From positions 4,999 to 11,250 of the forward strand of contig DHOL01000046.1 in assembly GCA_002410755.1 (NCBI GenBank): a DNA stretch of 6,252 bases, written 5' to 3'. Below the pieces are notes generated by a model. That model saw only the letters and a program-made list of their open reading frames with translations. It was not told the origin of the DNA and ran no database searches. Positions 6,241 through 6,252 of the stretch are shown in pieces. Origin of the DNA: Ruminococcaceae bacterium UBA5391. Lineage in GTDB: Bacteria; Bacillota; Clostridia; Oscillospirales; Acutalibacteraceae. Each line of letters opens with the position of its first letter. The first letter of the stretch is position 1. The position numbers were made by a program, and so were the translations under genes.

Positions 6241-6252
6241 ATAGAGGAATTT

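Larger units (their letters stand above)
6089..6244. repeat. 11-bp inverted repeat bracketing the divergent promoter region
   Basis: TTATAGTATAG occurs on the plus strand at 6234-6244, where it includes the -10 of the right-facing promoter. It occurs again on the minus strand at 6089-6099, where it offers a TATAGT facing left. The arms are 134 nt apart. They may be paired -10 regions or regulator half-sites, or the match may simply reflect the AT-rich -10 consensus. Confidence 0.4.

Overview
This looks like a chromosomal segment of a Gram-positive anaerobe of the Clostridia. My best guess, from protein style only, is an Oscillospiraceae/Acutalibacteraceae-type organism. The base composition looks roughly balanced (judged by eye, not counted). 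Strong GGAGG ribosome sites, TTG and GTG starts, a lipoprotein, and the pairing of holo-ACP synthase with an NAD(P)H-hydrate dehydratase all fit. Every gene I can support lies on the minus strand, so gene order is read from high to low coordinates.

Right edge (6054-6252): a divergent intergenic region. It holds a candidate minus-strand promoter for the gene cluster below and a well-spaced plus-strand promoter that must serve a gene beyond the window. Next come three tightly packed genes. The first is a small two-helix membrane protein with a PH-like cytosolic domain (5544-6053, resembling DUF6106). The second is a single polypeptide joining holo-ACP synthase (AcpS) to the ADP-dependent NAD(P)H-hydrate dehydratase (4325-5563). 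The third is a cysteine-rich lipoprotein (3747-4283). The first two genes overlap by 20 nt and the second and third are 41 nt apart, so they are almost certainly one operon.

Left half: after a 139-nt gap comes a cell-surface glycan block. It contains a DUF2142 polytopic membrane protein (1691-3607), a GT4 glycosyltransferase (487-1632), and the N-terminal part of a GT2 glycosyltransferase (1-380, running off the left edge). The GT2 gene has its own good promoter, with a perfect TATAAT, in the 106-nt gap before it. The likely theme is assembly of a cell-wall or capsular polysaccharide at the membrane: GT2 probably charges a polyprenyl carrier or extends a glycan, GT4 adds a sugar from a nucleotide donor, and DUF2142 may be a GT-C-like membrane transferase. 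The substrate cannot be read from sequence.

The most notable observation is the AcpS-dehydratase fusion. The dehydratase lacks its usual epimerase half, and AcpS sits in the epimerase's place. I see no phage, CRISPR, transposon, RNA gene or obviously new defence system. Several starts differ from the longest open frame, and the ribosome-site reasoning is given with each gene.
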